This document shows positions 24,914 through 31,326 of a DNA stretch of 45,676 bases, piece by piece. The notes beneath the pieces were generated by a model. The model was not told where the DNA came from and did not search any database. It saw only the letters and a program-made list of their open reading frames with translations. The stretch comes from a virus. The stretch spans positions 1-45,676 of IMG/VR virus record IMGVR_UViG_3300042317_001089; one strand, written 5' to 3'. The translations under genes were made by a program, and so were the position numbers. The number at the start of each line of letters is the position of its first letter. The first letter of the stretch is position 1.

Positions 24914-26019
24914 TAGCCTGCCGACTCCTGGGCTGCCGACCACCCGGATAGGAACCCGGAGCGGTAGTTCGCCGAGAGGGCCGGTGGCACCCCGTCTGCG
25001 GCCGCCAGTTCCTCCTGCTGGCCGCGGGCGGGGCAGGGGAGGCCAGCCTCGCCTAGAGCCTTCCCGCGGCAGTGCCCGACCCGCATCGCGGCCTCCCTCG
25101 CCTGGGCTTCGGCGTCGTCGGCCTCGCCGGAAGCCCGATCCGACAATTCGATGCGAGGCAGCATATCCACGTAGCTCCGTGACGGTTTGGCAATCGTGGG
25201 ATCGACGTAGTGGGTGGCGGTTGTTGTAGGCGAGTGGTGTCCGAGGGCCGTGGCGGCCTCGCCCAGCCCCCCGGCGGCAGCCAGATACGAGGCGGCTGAC
25301 TTTCGGAAGCCGTGGTAGCCGCGAGCCTGGACGCCCGCCCGCTTGCAGATGGCTTTGAGGTGATACCAGATATGATTTGGGTCGCGGTCCCACTCCCAGA
25401 CTAGGGCTTTGTCTGCCGATCCACGACGGAGTTTCTTCAGCCACGCGGCGGTCTCTGACGAAATCGGCCTCAAGAGGTCGCGATACCCGCCTTTTCGGTT
25501 CTCGGCACGGAGCAGGATCACTCGCTCATCGAGATCCACGTCGCGCCACTCGACGGCAAGCAGGGCACCGATGCGCTCCGCAGTCTCGAACGCTGCCCGA
25601 ATCAGCGAGGCGTGCCAGAGATTCGCTGGCTTGCCCGCTACGCCCCCAGGATAGGCTAGGGCTGCCCGAATGATGGCTGACACCTCGTCGGCCTTGTACG
25701 CCTTTGGGATGCGTTTTGGGGCACGCATGGGAGGGAGGACGGCCGACGGGGCGACATCGACCCGCCGGAGCCTAAAAAGGTGGTTCCACAAGGCGCAGAT
25801 GTGCGTCCTATCCTTGACGACCGTGGCAACGGACACTTTGTCCTTTCTGGCTGACAGGAACCGCTGCACCGTCACGCCCGTCAAATCCGCGACCACCGGG
25901 TCTCGCCCCAAATGGTCGCGGAACTTTTCGATAGACAGCCGAAACTGAAGGTGTGCCTTTGGCTTCAACCCCCGCAGCGGTCCGTAGTCGTCGTTTAGAA
26001 TGTCAATCAGCCTATCCAT
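24913..26019 (-). CDS. int: Tyrosine recombinase integrase
   Basis: A 368-residue integrase, the only minus-strand gene. The start at 26019 has AGGAGG at 26025-26030 just upstream. Catalytic residues, numbered from this start, are R149 (AERIGALL), K176 (ENRKGG), H236 and R239 (HGFR), H261 (LGHH) and nucleophile Y271 (THYVDP). An N-terminal SAM-like arm occupies about residues 25-95. The tail after the Tyr is unusually long (~95 residues, Ala/Gly/Glu rich). It inserts the phage into the host chromosome. attP is expected nearby, probably 26020-26160. Confidence 0.93.
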   Translation of the reverse strand: MDRLIDILNDDYGPLRGLKPKAHLQFRLSIEKFRDHLGRDPVVADLTGVTVQRFLSARKDKVSVATVVKDRTHICALWNHLFRLRRVDVAPSAVLPPMRAPKRIPKAYKADEVSAIIRAALAYPGGVAGKPANLWHASLIRAAFETAERIGALLAVEWRDVDLDERVILLRAENRKGGYRDLLRPISSETAAWLKKLRRGSADKALVWEWDRDPNHIWYHLKAICKRAGVQARGYHGFRKSAASYLAAAGGLGEAATALGHHSPTTTATHYVDPTIAKPSRSYVDMLPRIELSDRASGEADDAEAQAREAAMRVGHCRGKALGEAGLPCPARGQQEELAAADGVPPALSANYRSGFLSGWSAAQESAG

Positions 26020-26197
26020 GTTTGCCTCCTGTGGTGGCGGCATTGTGCCATGCTGTACAAATGTGAGTCCCCATCGTCTCCATTCGAATTCTGTTCACTA
26101 GTCAGCCTACGGCAGCAGGGTTTCGGTTGGCAAGAAAGCGGGTTTTCGCCTTGCAGTACGCGGTTGACTGTTGCGGCTCCGCTACTACGATTGGGGC
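26020..26197. promoter_or_regulatory. Divergent control region between integrase and early genes
   Basis: 178 bases without a gene, between diverging integrase and HTH genes. It holds AGGAGG for the integrase, a GCAAG (26130-26134) and CTTGC (26150-26154) inverted pair, and a TTGACT (26164-26169) followed at once by a GTTGCG...GCTACTAC element (26170-26188) that recurs upstream of other early genes. Promoters for both directions, operators and attP are expected here. I could not name an attP core. Confidence 0.5.
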
Positions 26198-26512
26198 ATG
26201 ATCGCGATGGCCGTCCAAGATGATTGGGTTTCGGTGGCAAAAGCCGCGAAAATCGCGGGCTGCAGTGAGCAGTACATCCGCCGCGACCTCCTCGCGCACT
26301 TGCCGCGGAACGAAAAGGGCGAGCCCCACGGCGACCGGACAGTCGGCGGCCGCCTCGAAGGCTGGCTGATCAACGGCCGGGCCTGGAGCGTCAGCCGTGC
26401 CTCCGCGGAAGCTCTGCGGGGCACGCTATCCACCCGGGCGACCATCAATGCCGCATCCCGCAAGGTGTCCAGCGGGAAGCGTCGCACCGCCAAGCGGAAG
26501 AAAAGCCGCTAA
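26198..26512 (+). CDS. HTH DNA-binding protein (excisionase- or repressor-like)
   Basis: A 104-residue basic protein. Residues 10-30 (WVSVAKAAKIAGCSEQYIRR) match a MerR/excisionase-type helix-turn-helix; the tail is strongly basic (KRRTAKRKKSR). Diverging from the integrase, it is a good candidate for excisionase or the lysogeny switch regulator. The start could be 26198 or the next in-frame ATG at 26207; neither has a good ribosome site and the promoter-like element lies only about 10 bases upstream, so a leaderless message is possible. Confidence 0.72.
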   Translation: MIAMAVQDDWVSVAKAAKIAGCSEQYIRRDLLAHLPRNEKGEPHGDRTVGGRLEGWLINGRAWSVSRASAEALRGTLSTRATINAASRKVSSGKRRTAKRKKSR

Positions 26513-26556
26513 ATCGCGGGCGAAAAGCCTGTTTCTAGGAAAATGCTCAAGTCCCC

Positions 26557-26584
26557 TTGCACGAAGTTGCGATACTGCTACTAT
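26557..26584 (+). promoter_or_regulatory. Early promoter with repeated element (copy B)
   Basis: TTGCAC (26557-26562), a 16-base spacer and TACTAT (26579-26584) form a sigma-70-like promoter. The spacer and -10 contain GTTGCGATACTGCTACTAT, nearly identical to copies A (26170) and C (27065). It drives the gene at 26637. The conservation of the spacer suggests a regulator binds there. Confidence 0.62.
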
Positions 26585-26636
26585 GTGGGTGTCGGGCGAG
26601 TGAGACCTGACGCAACGGAAAACGGGAGACGGAACG

Positions 26637-26837
26637 ATGGACAACGCCACGAAAGCACTGACAGCTCGAATCGAGACCATGACCGACGAGCAAATCGCCG
26701 ACGTGATGTGCGGCTTGATGAATGACTTTCGCCCCGAGGCCGACGCCGTGTTCGCGGCCTGCATGAAGACCGCTCAGTCGCGGATGGAGTCGGCGAAGTT
26801 TGTGGCCCTCTGCGAAGCCCTTGAGGCCGTTGTCTGA
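26637..26837 (+). CDS. Small early helical protein
   Basis: A 66-residue acidic, all-helical protein (TARIETMTDEQIADVMCGLMNDF, then KTAQSRMESAKFVALCEALEAVV) with two Cys. GGGAG at 26624-26628 precedes the ATG. It has its own promoter (copy B) and is followed by a possible hairpin (GCCACCCGG 26855-26863 with CCGGGTGGC 26883-26891). No family recognised. Confidence 0.6.
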   Translation: MDNATKALTARIETMTDEQIADVMCGLMNDFRPEADAVFAACMKTAQSRMESAKFVALCEALEAVV

Positions 26838-26915
26838 AACCGACCAAGGGTGGGGCCACCCGGCCCGCCGTCCAGCAGCAAACCGGGTGGCACTTTCAAT
26901 CCACGGAGGGCACGC

Positions 26916-27059
26916 ATGAAACGCATTGATTGGGATGAAATGATTCGGTCGCTCGTACTGGTCCGCCTGGGCCAGGAACTCGGCACCGACTCCCCGGCAG
27001 CTCGCGCCGTCCACGACGGCATCTCTGCTGTTTTGACGTTCGTTGGATTTCTTGGTTGA
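26916..27059 (+). CDS. Very small early protein
   Basis: A 47-residue protein from ATG 26916 with GGAGGG at 26905-26910. It is helical (DEMIRSLVLVRLGQELG) and ends in a hydrophobic LTFVGFLG. Its stop sits on the -35 of the next promoter. Function unknown. Confidence 0.5.
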   Translation: MKRIDWDEMIRSLVLVRLGQELGTDSPAARAVHDGISAVLTFVGFLG

Positions 27060-27083
27060 CACAAGTTGCGGTACTGCTACTCT
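27056..27083 (+). promoter_or_regulatory. Early promoter with repeated element (copy C)
   Basis: Consensus-like TTGACA (27056-27061), 16-base spacer and TACTCT (27078-27083). The stretch GTTGCGGTACTGCTACT (27065-27081) matches copy B at all but one position. It drives the prim-pol gene at 27123. Confidence 0.66.
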
Positions 27084-27122
27084 AGGTGGCGAAGCCGCAA
27101 CATCGCGAAGAAAGGCACTGCG

Positions 27123-27656
27123 ATGGACGAAGACTTGAAGGCACTTCTGGGCTACGGGGCGGCCTGTGTTCGCGTCGCCCGCGGCGGCAAGATCCCGCTC
27201 GGCACCGCGTGGAACACGCTCGCCTCGTCAGACCCGGCGACGATTGATCGGTGGCTGGCCGCTGGCGACAACGTCGGCCTGCTCTGCGGCTCCGGAAATC
27301 TCATCGACATCGAATACGACGATCCGGCGGGCCGCGAGACGCTCGCCAGCCTGGGCCTGATCGACATCGACACGCCCACGTGGGCCAGCAGTCGCGGCGA
27401 GCACCGTCTCTTCCGGCTCGCCGAGCCGCTGCCGCCGTGGGGCTGGAAAAAGCTCGCCGGGATCGAGGTGCGGTTGGGCGGCAAACCGGCGCAGAGCGTG
27501 TTGCCGCCCAGCACCCACCCCAGTGGTATCGCGTACCGCTGGCTGGTGAGTCCCGCCGACTGCGAGCCAGCGCGAATTGCGCTAGGTGACTTCAACAGCG
27601 CCGCGCGTTTCGGCCTGAAAAACGAGTGCGAAACGATTTTGGAAAAACTTGCTTGA
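27123..27656 (+). CDS. Stand-alone prim-pol domain protein
   Basis: A 177-residue protein resembling the N-terminal bifunctional primase/polymerase domain. It has the GKIPLGTAWNTLA entry, NVGLLCGSGNLIDIEYDD where motif I would lie (D62-I-E64), SSRGEHRLFR, and the PSTHPSG box with H132. Prim-pol proteins make primers or extend DNA; here no helicase is attached. Motif I has Glu in place of the usual second Asp, so activity is uncertain. Start at ATG 27123, after AAAGG. Confidence 0.75.
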   Translation: MDEDLKALLGYGAACVRVARGGKIPLGTAWNTLASSDPATIDRWLAAGDNVGLLCGSGNLIDIEYDDPAGRETLASLGLIDIDTPTWASSRGEHRLFRLAEPLPPWGWKKLAGIEVRLGGKPAQSVLPPSTHPSGIAYRWLVSPADCEPARIALGDFNSAARFGLKNECETILEKLA

Positions 27657-27680
27657 CGAGATTGCGAATCGAAATACATT
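27653..27680 (+). promoter_or_regulatory. Early promoter (copy D)
   Basis: TTGACG (27653-27658), 16-base spacer, TACATT (27675-27680), with TTGCGAA in the spacer at 27662-27668. It shares TTGAC-N4-TTGCG with the other early copies but not the TACTGCTACT part. It would start the message for 27739 and the recombination genes after it. Confidence 0.58.
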
Positions 27681-27738
27681 TCCGCGACCCACTAAACAGT
27701 TGTGCAGTTCGACCCCTCTAGAGAAAGGACTTTTCCCC

Positions 27739-27993
27739 ATGCTCAACACCGACGCTCACGCCCGCGAATACGCCGGTGCCATCGCCGGGATGGCCGACAC
27801 CTACGGCGCTCGCCCGCAGGAATTCGCGGTCGGCGACTCGCTCACGATCCGCGTGCCCGGCACGGTGAACGCCACCGCCCGCGCCACCGTGATCGAGGTG
27901 CTCAGTGAGAACACGTACCACGTCGCGGCTCATCTGCCGGGCCAGGGCCGCCAGCACTTCGCCGTCACGCCCGACGACGTGATGCCGTTCTAG
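27739..27993 (+). CDS. Small early protein with an SSB-like C-terminal tip
   Basis: An 84-residue protein from ATG 27739 with AAAGGA at 27724-27729. The core is a beta domain (EFAVGDSLTIRVPGTVNATARATVIEVLSENTYHVAA). It ends in DDVMPF, much like the DDxIPF tip by which SSB proteins hold partners, and like the tip of the SSB-like protein at 29371. It may bind the same partner site or be a small OB/SH3-like protein. Confidence 0.6.
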   Translation: MLNTDAHAREYAGAIAGMADTYGARPQEFAVGDSLTIRVPGTVNATARATVIEVLSENTYHVAAHLPGQGRQHFAVTPDDVMPF

Positions 27994-28006
27994 CGAAACG
28001 ACAGGA

Positions 28007-28025
28007 ACCGCGGCGGAGCCGCGGT
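28007..28025 (+). repeat. Perfect short inverted repeat
   Basis: ACCGCGGC (28007-28014) and GCCGCGGT (28018-28025) around a GGA loop, in the 117-base gap before the Sak4-like gene. No T-run follows. It could be an RNA hairpin between coupled messages. Nothing else is seen in the gap apart from a GAAAGG site before 28111. Confidence 0.4.
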
Positions 28026-28110
28026 GACCCACGGAAGGGACCGCCCGGCAATGCAGGACGCGGAGCCGGGTTTTCAAGAACGAAACCAAGAAACGAAAGG
28101 ACACGGAAAG

Positions 28111-29022
28111 ATGGTTCAGATTCGCAAGGCCCGCCGCAGTGCCACACGTTTGCGGCTGTTGCTCGGAAGCCCCAGCGGGGGCGGCAAGACCTACGGCGCT
28201 CTGTTGCTTGCCAAGGGGCTGGGCGGCAAGACGGTCGTGATCGACACGGAGGAAGGATCGTCCGACCTCTACGACACGCTGCATGATTTCGACGTGATCG
28301 ACTTGCGGCCGCCCTTTTCCCCGGAGCGGTACATCGAGGCGATCACGGCAGCCGAGCAGGCTGGCTACGAGGTCATCATCATCGACTCCGTCACGCACTG
28401 CTGGAGCGGCAGCGGCGGGTGCCTGGAGTTGGTGGACGACATCGCCAAGGCCCAGTTTCGCGGCAACACGTGGAGCGCCTTCTCGGTCATCACACCGCGA
28501 TGGCGGGCCTTCGTGGATGCGATTCTCCGCAGCCCGGCGCATGTCATCTGCACGGGCCGCTCCAAAACGGAGACCGCACAGGTTGACGACCACGGCAAGA
28601 AGAAGGTGACCAAGCTCGGTATGAAACTCGAAGCCCGCGACGGGCTTGAGTACGAGTTCACGTGCGTGCTTGACCTCATCCACGACGGCCACTACGCGAC
28701 TGTCAGCAAGGACCGGACGGGGCTTTTCAGCGGTGACCCGAAGCCCATCACGGTCGAGACCGGCAAGCGGCTCGCCGAGTGGCTCGCGGGCGGCCACGAG
28801 CCGACGCCGCGGCTCAAGACCGAGCCGGAGATCGACACCGGCAAGCTGATCGCCGACACGACCGCCGCGATTGCGGTGGCCGCGGTCCCGGCGCTTGAGC
28901 GGCTGCGGCCGAAGATCCTCGCAAAGGTCGCCATCGGCGACCTCACCGAGGGCCAGGGCGACGTGCTCCTGCGGCAGATCGAGGCACGACTGACGGAGTT
29001 GACCGCGGAGGCCGCGTCGTGA
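28111..29022 (+). CDS. RecA-like AAA ATPase, Sak4-type recombinase
   Basis: A 303-residue ATPase with Walker A GSPSGGGKTYG (K26), a TEEGSSDLYD switch and Walker B VIIIDSVTHCW (D92). The core matches the AAA_24/Sak4 family of phage single-strand annealing recombinases, which work with an SSB. The SSB-like gene lies two genes on, supporting this. A longer reading from ATG 28051 is possible, but the 28111 ATG has a good GAAAGG site. It ends GTGA with the next gene. Confidence 0.82.
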   Translation: MVQIRKARRSATRLRLLLGSPSGGGKTYGALLLAKGLGGKTVVIDTEEGSSDLYDTLHDFDVIDLRPPFSPERYIEAITAAEQAGYEVIIIDSVTHCWSGSGGCLELVDDIAKAQFRGNTWSAFSVITPRWRAFVDAILRSPAHVICTGRSKTETAQVDDHGKKKVTKLGMKLEARDGLEYEFTCVLDLIHDGHYATVSKDRTGLFSGDPKPITVETGKRLAEWLAGGHEPTPRLKTEPEIDTGKLIADTTAAIAVAAVPALERLRPKILAKVAIGDLTEGQGDVLLRQIEARLTELTAEAAS

Positions 29023-29369
29023 GGTACAGCGAAACACCGCACGAACCGCGCATTAACGAAGGCGGCCCGCCGAGCACGTTCCGCTGGAACGAGTTCGAGG
29101 CCCGTCTCGACAAGGGCGTGATTCGTTTCGGCGGCGTCAACCCTCGCGAAGGGCGGCGGATGCGTCCGCTGCCGGAGGTGACGAAGGAACAAGCGGAGGC
29201 GTCAGGGGTGCAACTCTTGCAAGCTCTGCAAAGGTTGGTGCGAGAGGTGAGCGAGCGTGGGCTCCTCACTGATCTGGTGGTTGCAAATGCGTGGCTCAGT
29301 GGCATTCGTGCCATCGAAGACGCGTCAAAAGTGTGTGTTGAAACGGAACTCAAAAACGAGGAGCAGTGA
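29019..29369 (+). CDS. Hypothetical protein between Sak4-like and SSB-like genes
   Basis: A 116-residue protein from GTG in a GTGA overlap. The N-terminal ~45 residues look like a small beta unit (TFRWNEFEARLDKGVIRFGG), the rest a long helix pair (VTKEQAEASGVQLLQALQRLVREV). No family. Place in the operon suggests a role in recombination or replication. Confidence 0.6.
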   Translation: MRYSETPHEPRINEGGPPSTFRWNEFEARLDKGVIRFGGVNPREGRRMRPLPEVTKEQAEASGVQLLQALQRLVREVSERGLLTDLVVANAWLSGIRAIEDASKVCVETELKNEEQ

Positions 29370-29370
29370 A

Positions 29371-29847
29371 ATGGATTTCGGAGTAATTCAGGATTCGCCG
29401 GTCGATACGCTGGAACGACCGATCGTTCCGGCTGGTGTTCGCATGATGTCGATTCTCGCGGCAGAGGAAGGGCCGAACGAATACAAGGTCTGTGACGAGA
29501 ACCCGCAGGGCATGTGCCTGAAGCTGCGGCTCACCGACGCCAGCGGCGGTTTCAAATTCATCTTTGACGACCTGCCCCAGCATCTCGGCTGGCGGGCTCG
29601 GCAACTGGCCGACGCGCTGGGCATTCAGCCCGACGCGAGCGGGCGGCTGACCATCGACCCGACGGCGCTCGTCGGTCGCGACGTGAACGTGGAGGTCAGC
29701 CACTACACGGCGAAGAGCGGCAAGGTTTCCGCGACCGTGAAGAAGTATCTGCCTGCGACCACGAAGGCGAAGGCCGCGAGCGGCCCGCGCAAGTCGGTGG
29801 CGCAGAAGATCACGGCGGCCCTGCCCGACGATGAGATCCCGTTCTAG
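29371..29847 (+). CDS. Single-stranded DNA-binding-like protein
   Basis: A 158-residue protein from ATG 29371. The first ~120 residues are beta-rich with LVGRDVNVEVSHYTAKSGKVSATVKKYLP, like the DUF669/OB-type phage SSBs. A short basic linker follows, and the end DDEIPF is the SSB C-terminal tip that recruits helicases, primases and nucleases. It likely coats ssDNA for the Sak4-like ATPase. Family assignment is by tip and context rather than a full OB match. Confidence 0.75.
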   Translation: MDFGVIQDSPVDTLERPIVPAGVRMMSILAAEEGPNEYKVCDENPQGMCLKLRLTDASGGFKFIFDDLPQHLGWRARQLADALGIQPDASGRLTIDPTALVGRDVNVEVSHYTAKSGKVSATVKKYLPATTKAKAASGPRKSVAQKITAALPDDEIPF

Positions 29848-29914
29848 TCGTTTTCGCCCGCCGCGGTGGCGTCGCCACAGCGCCGCCGCGGCTGGTCACC
29901 CGCACATAGTGTGA

Positions 29915-29936
29915 GCCTGGGCTCATCGGCCCAGGC
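29915..29936 (+). repeat. Perfect hairpin in the gap before the second recombinase
   Basis: GCCTGGGC (29915-29922) and GCCCAGGC (29929-29936) with loop TCATCG, in the 149-base gap 29848-29996. Upstream in the same gap, GCCGCGG/CCGCGGC surround GTGGCG-T-CGCCAC. No T-run is present, so these are weak terminators or protein/recombination sites. No promoter was clear in the gap. Confidence 0.5.
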
Positions 29937-29996
29937 GGCGACTGTGCAAGTCGGTCGGCGGGAACTTGTTCGATTGAAGCCCATTGAAGAAGCACC

Positions 29997-30821
29997 ATGA
30001 AAAAGAACATCACGACCTTCGCGGAGATCGCTCCGCTCTACCTTGCCGAACGAATCGTCTCGCAGCACTACGCGTCGAACGTCGCTAGGATCGCGGGCCG
30101 CGTCGGCACGCTCTCGGTCGAGCGGGTGAACCGCTGGCTGACCAAACGAGTCGAGGAAGTCAGCGGCCTGACGGCTAGGGCGGAGCGCGGCGTGCTTCTC
30201 ACGCTCTGGAACTGGGCCTATGACCGCGGCCTCGTGGATACCGCGCCGCGTGGCATCCTCAAGATGAAGGCCCGGCGAAAGCCGACGAAGGCGTGGACGC
30301 TGGGGCAACTCAAGAACTTGATCGCCGCCGCCCAGGCGAAGCGTGGGACGCGGCTCCGCGGCGGTGCTGATCTTGGCGAGTTCCTCGCCTGCTGGATTCT
30401 CGTCGGCTACGAGACCGGCGCGAGGTTCGGCGACGTGATGGCGTTCACGCGCGACCACCTCGACGGCGACACGCTTTCGTGGATTCAGAGCAAGACGGGC
30501 GACCCGATCGTGCGACCGCTCACGCCCGCGTGCCTGACGTTGATCGACGCGATGCTCGCGAAGTCGCCCGACGGCAGGATCCTCGGCTGGGTCTGCAAGC
30601 GACGGATGGCAATGCGGCACATGCGGCTCCTGCTCGACAGCGTCGGCATCGGCGGCAGCTCGAAGTGGTTGAGACGCAGCGGCGCGACCCACTGCGAGAT
30701 GGAAAAGGCCGGAACCGGACGGCTCCACCTGGGGCATCGGTCGCCCGCGCTCTTTGAGCAAGCCTATTGCGATTGGAGCCAGTTGCGCACCAAGACCCCA
30801 CGGACGCCCGCCATTCTCTAG
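29997..30821 (+). CDS. Second tyrosine recombinase, divergent
   Basis: A 274-residue tyrosine recombinase with R143 (TGARFGD), K166 (SKTGDP), R226 in KWLRRSGAT, H247 (LGH) and Y257 (AYCDW). The box-II His of HxxR is replaced by Lys (K223-W-L-R226), a conservative but uncommon change. It is compact and has an N-terminal arm domain. Being in the replication/recombination block, away from the integrase, it may resolve multimers, control copy number or be a decaying integrase. Confidence 0.82.
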   Translation: MKKNITTFAEIAPLYLAERIVSQHYASNVARIAGRVGTLSVERVNRWLTKRVEEVSGLTARAERGVLLTLWNWAYDRGLVDTAPRGILKMKARRKPTKAWTLGQLKNLIAAAQAKRGTRLRGGADLGEFLACWILVGYETGARFGDVMAFTRDHLDGDTLSWIQSKTGDPIVRPLTPACLTLIDAMLAKSPDGRILGWVCKRRMAMRHMRLLLDSVGIGGSSKWLRRSGATHCEMEKAGTGRLHLGHRSPALFEQAYCDWSQLRTKTPRTPAIL

Positions 30822-30847
30822 ACCGACGGCAGCAAAGGATTGCGCCC

Positions 30848-31315
30848 ATGAAAGACGACCAACAATTTATTCGCGACCTCTCCACGAGCCGCATCGCCGT
30901 GAACGAGTTCGCTTCACGGCTCCGCGACAAGGGGTGGCAGATATGGCTGCCGCCTGAGTCAGTGAGGCCAGACGCCACGGTACGCCGCGAGTACGGAGAC
31001 ACGGGCGACATCATGGTGCAGGGTCGCGTCGAGCACAAAGTGCGGACCAATCTACATTTCACCTGTCGCGAGGACTACCCCTACGACACGGTCATCGTGG
31101 ACGAGGTCTACAAGGAAGACTTGAAGGCCGACGACCCGGTGCTGGCCTACATCATTGAGAACGCCAGCCGCACGCACGCCGCCGTGGTCTACGGATGGAA
31201 GCGGCATCTCTGGCAGATCGAGCGCCGCCGCGACCCGATTCAGGGACGCGAGTGCGACTTCTACACGATCCACAAGGATCACGTTCGCTTCTGTCATCCG
31301 TCGGACGCGTTTTGA
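30848..31315 (+). CDS. PD-(D/E)XK-like nuclease protein
   Basis: A 155-residue protein from ATG 30848 with AAAGGA at 30834-30839. It has a helix then GDIMVQGRVEHKVR, giving D54, E62 and K64 in the spacing of a restriction-type nuclease core. A further HLWQIERRRDPIQGRECDFYTI strand follows. It is between the recombinase and the primase-helicase, consistent with a replication or recombination nuclease. The fold call is by motif only. Confidence 0.6.
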   Translation: MKDDQQFIRDLSTSRIAVNEFASRLRDKGWQIWLPPESVRPDATVRREYGDTGDIMVQGRVEHKVRTNLHFTCREDYPYDTVIVDEVYKEDLKADDPVLAYIIENASRTHAAVVYGWKRHLWQIERRRDPIQGRECDFYTIHKDHVRFCHPSDAF

Positions 31316-31326
31316 AAGGCAACAGC

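Noticed and set aside
26020-26197. A specific attP core in the integrase control region
   Set aside because: No host sequence or flanking repeat is available in the window, and no tRNA-like segment was recognised, so the core cannot be named.
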